Of a stretch of 19,226 nucleotides of DNA, positions 15,668-19,226 are shown piece by piece. Source of the stretch: Christensenella sp. UBA1385 (GTDB lineage: Bacteria; Bacillota; Clostridia; Christensenellales; Aristaeellaceae); contig DBQV01000001.1 in the NCBI GenBank assembly GCA_002305755.1, positions 1 through 19,226 on the forward strand. The letters run 5' to 3'. Position 1 is the first letter of the stretch, and the number at the start of each line of letters is the position of its first letter. The notes under the pieces were generated by a model. That model saw only the letters and a list, made by a program, of their open reading frames with translations, searched no databases and had not been told where the DNA came from. The translations under genes were made by a program, and so were the position numbers.

Positions 15668-16182
15668 ATGGATAGCAGAGAAGAGCTTGTAAAGAAGCTG
15701 CACGGGACGGTGAGCCTGATGGGCTGCGAGGCGCGCATGACGCGCAGCTACGGCACGGCGCATGAGCTGACCTCTTCGGATATGGATTTCCTCAAGTGCG
15801 TGGAGCGCAAGGCGCAGGCCAAGGCGGGGGATATTTCCCAGTTTCTGGGGGTCACCGGCGGCGCCACCACGCAGCTGGCCCGCAAGCTGGAGCAGAAGGG
15901 CTATGTCGAGCCCTACCGGATGGAGGGCAACAGGAAAGAGGTCTATTACCGCCTGACCGCCGAGGGGGAGACCGCCTGCAGGGGCTTTGACGCGCACTAT
16001 GACAGGATCAGGCGCAAGGTGGAAGGCTATGTGGCGGGCCTTGACGAGGCCGCGGTCGAACAGATAGAGGGCCTGCTGGATACCGTGGTCTCGGCCCTTG
16101 AAGTGGGCAGCCACTGCTCCGTCAAGCACGGAGAGCAAACGAGCGAATACCCGCTGGCAGCGGGAGAAAAGAAGTGCGAGAA

Positions 16183-16201
<19 letters not shown>
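15668..16201 (+). CDS. MarR-family regulator with cysteine-rich C-terminal tail
   Basis: The 177-residue product has a MarR-type winged helix: the recognition region AGDISQFLGVTGGATTQLARKLEQKGYV (about 53-80) is followed by the wing around 84-97. Beyond the usual MarR length a tail carries C150 and C170-x2-C173, with H149 and H154 nearby; C20, C44 and C104 lie in the body. Such a tail is unusual for MarR proteins and could bind an Fe-S cluster or zinc, or act as a thiol switch. The ATG at 15668 has GGAGGGAG upstream; the ORF frame before it lies in the promoter. Its last codons overlap sufC, so it is the first gene of the suf operon. By position it is analogous to IscR or cyanobacterial SufR, which come from other families. 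The function is inferred. Confidence 0.85.
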
Positions 16202-16923
<722 letters not shown>

Positions 16924-16932
16924 GGAGGCTTT

Positions 16933-18339
16933 ATGGCAAAGGAAAAGACCGCCATACAGGAGCTGGACAGGAGCCCCTTTGATTTCAGAGACGCTGTGCA
17001 GAGCGATTTCAGCACGGATCAGGGGCTCACCGCCGCCATCGTGGAGGAGATCTCCCGCGTGAAGGGCGAGCCGGAGTGGATGCTGAAGCACCGTCTGCGC
17101 TCGCTGGAGCTGTTCAACAGCATCCCCATGCCCGCCTGGGGTCCGCCGCTGGATGAGCTGGATATCAACAACATCGTCACCTATGTGAAGCCCAATACCG
17201 CCATGAAGGACGACTGGCGCGAGGTGCCGGACTATATCAAGAACACCTTCGAGCGCCTGGGCATCCCCAAGGCGGAGCGGGAGTCTCTGGCCGGTGTGGG
17301 CGCGCAGTACGACAGCGAGGTGGTTTATCACCGCGTGCGCGAGGAGCTGCTCAGGCAGGGCGTGATCTACACCGATATGGATACCGCGGTGCGGGAATAT
17401 GAGGATCTGGTGCGCCCCCTGTTCATGAAGCTGGTACCGCCCAGCGATCACAGGTTCGCGGCGCTGCACGGCGCGGTGTGGTCCGGCGGGTCCTTTGTCT
17501 ATGTGCCCGCAGGTGTGCAACTGGATGTGCCGCTGCAGTCCTACTTCCGGCTCAACGCGCCGGGCGCGGGCCAGTTTGAGCACACGCTGATCGTGGTGGA
17601 AAAGGGCGCGCGGGCCCATTTCATCGAGGGCTGCTCGGCCCCGCGCTACAACGTGGTCAACCTCCACGCGGGCTGCGTGGAGCTGTATGTGCGCGAGGGG
17701 GCCACGCTGCGCTATTCCACCATCGAAAACTGGTCCAAAAACATGATGAACCTGAACACCAAGCGCTGCAGCGTGGAGAAGAACGGCGCGATCGAGTGGG
17801 TCTCCGGCACCTTCGGCTCCCACAAGACCATGCTGTACCCTTCCAGCTTCCTGAAGGGGGAGGGCGCGCGCTCCAGCTTCACGGGCATCACCTTTGCCGG
17901 CAGCGAGCAGCACCTGGACACCGGCACCAAGGTCTATCACATGGCGCCCAATACCAGCTCCACCGTCAGCTCCAAGTCCATCTCCAAGGACGGAGGGATC
18001 GCGATCTACCGCAGCGACATCCACATCCTGCCGGAGGCCGTGGGCTCCAAATCCTCGGTGGTCTGCGAATCGCTGATGATGGACAGAAGCTCCCGGGCCG
18101 ACACCGTGCCGGTGATGGATATCCGCAACGATCAGGTGGACATCGGACATGAGGCGAGGATCGGCCGCATCAGCGACGCCGCCATCTTCTACCTGATGAC
18201 CAGGGGACTGAGCGAGAACGAAGCCAAGGACATGATCGTGCGCGGCTTTGTGGAGCCCATCGCCAAGGAACTGCCGCTGGAATACGCCGTTGAAATGAAC
18301 CGGTTGATCAGCCTCGAGCTGGAAGGCACGATCGGATAA
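16933..18339 (+). CDS. sufB: Fe-S cluster scaffold protein SufB
   Basis: SufB is the scaffold subunit on which nascent Fe-S clusters form. The 468-residue product shows the full family layout: the N-terminal helical region (EPEWMLKHRLRSLELF at 46-61) and a right-handed beta-helix core. The C-terminal residues correspond to the cluster-assembly Cys and Glu of E. coli SufB (C378 in SSVVCES and E407 in IGHEA, spaced 29 apart as in E. coli C405/E434). The ATG has GAGGAGG a few bases upstream. It lies between sufC and sufD in the same operon. Nothing suggests truncation. Confidence 0.97.
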   Translation: MAKEKTAIQELDRSPFDFRDAVQSDFSTDQGLTAAIVEEISRVKGEPEWMLKHRLRSLELFNSIPMPAWGPPLDELDINNIVTYVKPNTAMKDDWREVPDYIKNTFERLGIPKAERESLAGVGAQYDSEVVYHRVREELLRQGVIYTDMDTAVREYEDLVRPLFMKLVPPSDHRFAALHGAVWSGGSFVYVPAGVQLDVPLQSYFRLNAPGAGQFEHTLIVVEKGARAHFIEGCSAPRYNVVNLHAGCVELYVREGATLRYSTIENWSKNMMNLNTKRCSVEKNGAIEWVSGTFGSHKTMLYPSSFLKGEGARSSFTGITFAGSEQHLDTGTKVYHMAPNTSSTVSSKSISKDGGIAIYRSDIHILPEAVGSKSSVVCESLMMDRSSRADTVPVMDIRNDQVDIGHEARIGRISDAAIFYLMTRGLSENEAKDMIVRGFVEPIAKELPLEYAVEMNRLISLELEGTIG

Positions 18340-18348
18340 GGAGCGCAG

Positions 18349-19226
18349 ATGAATCAAACCATGACGGTAAACCGTATGCCTGTGCGCGTCTGGCGCAGGC
18401 CGCGGGTCAACGATATCGAGCTGGAGCTTACCGCCCCTGTGGGACGCGCGCCCGAGGACAGCCTGCTTGTGGAAGGCGCGCAGGGGCTGCAGACGCTGAG
18501 CGCAGGCGAAACGGCCGATTTCAGGGCGCTCGGGGCGGATTTCTTTGTGCCGCGGGCGCTCAGCGAGTATGTGGCGTCAAACGCCGCCCATCGGCGGATG
18601 ATCCGCATACCGCGCGGTTTTTCAGCCGCGGAGCCACTCGTGATCACGCTGCGGCTGGACAGCCGCGCGCCCGCGTTCTCTCAAGAGCTGTTCATCGAGG
18701 CCGAGGAAGGGGCGAAGGCCAAGGTCTTCATCAAATACTACAGCGAGGACGGCCTGGCCTGCGAGCATACGGGCATCATCCGCCTGTCGCTGCACCGGGG
18801 CAGTGAGCTGAGGCTGGTGAAGCTGCAGGCTCTGGGTGAAAAGGCCGTGAGCACCGACGCCGTGGAGGCCGTGCTGCAGGAAGACGCCACGCTGGGCCTG
18901 ACGCTGGCGGAATTGGGCGGCGCCCGCGCCAACGCCAGCTGCAATGTGCTGCTGGCCGGGGAGCGGGCGAGGCTTGCGCTGGATGCGCTTTACATCGGCG
19001 ACGGCGACAGGCAGCTGGATATGACCTACCGGGCCGAGCACAGGGCGCCGCGCACCGAAGCGGAGATACGAGCCCGCGGAATCCTGCACGGCACCAGCCG
19101 CAAGGTGCTGCGTGACACACTGGACTTCATCCCGGGAGCGGCGGGCTCTCGCGGACGCGAGGAGGAAAGCGTGCTGATGCTGGGCAGCAAGGCGCGCAAC
19201 ATCTCCGTGCCGCTGCTGCTGTGCGG
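18349..19226 (+). CDS. sufD: SufD, 3' end cut by window edge
   Basis: An open frame begins at the ATG at 18349 (AAGGAG five bases upstream, nine bases after the sufB stop) and runs off the right edge after 292 codons. It begins MNQTMTVNRMPVRVWRRPRV, the NR-[LM]-PVR-x-W pattern seen at the start of clostridial SufD proteins. It continues with the beta-helix core, including IIRLSLHRGSELRLVKLQ and RARGILHGTSRKVLRDTLDF. SufD pairs with SufB in the SufBC2D complex and helps deliver iron. Roughly the last fifth to quarter of the protein is missing from the window. sufS and sufU would be expected next, by analogy with related clusters. Confidence 0.93.
   Translation, partial: MNQTMTVNRMPVRVWRRPRVNDIELELTAPVGRAPEDSLLVEGAQGLQTLSAGETADFRALGADFFVPRALSEYVASNAAHRRMIRIPRGFSAAEPLVITLRLDSRAPAFSQELFIEAEEGAKAKVFIKYYSEDGLACEHTGIIRLSLHRGSELRLVKLQALGEKAVSTDAVEAVLQEDATLGLTLAELGGARANASCNVLLAGERARLALDALYIGDGDRQLDMTYRAEHRAPRTEAEIRARGILHGTSRKVLRDTLDFIPGAAGSRGREEESVLMLGSKARNISVPLLLC

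Overview
The window is one continuous, gene-dense piece of a bacterial chromosome. It is most likely from a GC-rich member of the Firmicutes (Bacillota), probably class Clostridia. This is inferred from a PRPP-binding purine repressor of the Firmicutes PurR type beside pth and mfd, a tig-clpP-clpX-lon-ysxC run, a membrane-anchored HtrA, and a suf cluster in the order sufC-sufB-sufD. No rRNA, tRNA, CRISPR array or intact mobile element is visible. The genus cannot be fixed from sequence alone.

Left edge (1-1246): a gene cut by the window edge encodes two NUDIX domains in one chain. It is followed by about 350 bases with no intact gene. That gap holds short, broken coding-like pieces on the minus strand, one resembling the C-terminal end of a serine recombinase. 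This part is visibly less GC-rich than the rest and may be an acquired, decayed segment.

Minus-strand block (1247-6214): purR-pth-mfd, transcribed from a promoter at about 6250. Pth and Mfd overlap by 20 bases. PurR senses PRPP and represses purine genes, Pth recycles peptidyl-tRNA, and Mfd couples stalled transcription to repair. A divergent mutT-like gene (6371-6757) shares the upstream region, which carries PurBox-like sites.

Convergent htrA (minus, 6826-8106) ends in a strong intrinsic terminator. Upstream of it and divergent is the protein-quality-control operon tig-clpP-clpX-lon-ysxC (plus, 8326-14762). This encodes ribosome-associated chaperone, the ClpXP protease, the Lon protease and a ribosome-assembly GTPase, and it ends in a good terminator at 14781. 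The clpX-lon gap contains a hairpin that could attenuate or gate lon.

Right part (14820-19226): sodA, then a MarR-family regulator with a cysteine-bearing C-terminal tail, then sufC, sufB and sufD (cut by the right edge). The sodA promoter carries a 17-base perfect palindrome, and a degenerate copy lies inside the promoter of the regulator-suf operon. I infer one small regulon in which a MarR-type, possibly iron-sulfur- or redox-sensing, repressor controls superoxide dismutase and Fe-S assembly. The sodA leader can also form three consecutive hairpins with GNRA tetraloops. This locus is the most promising part of the window.
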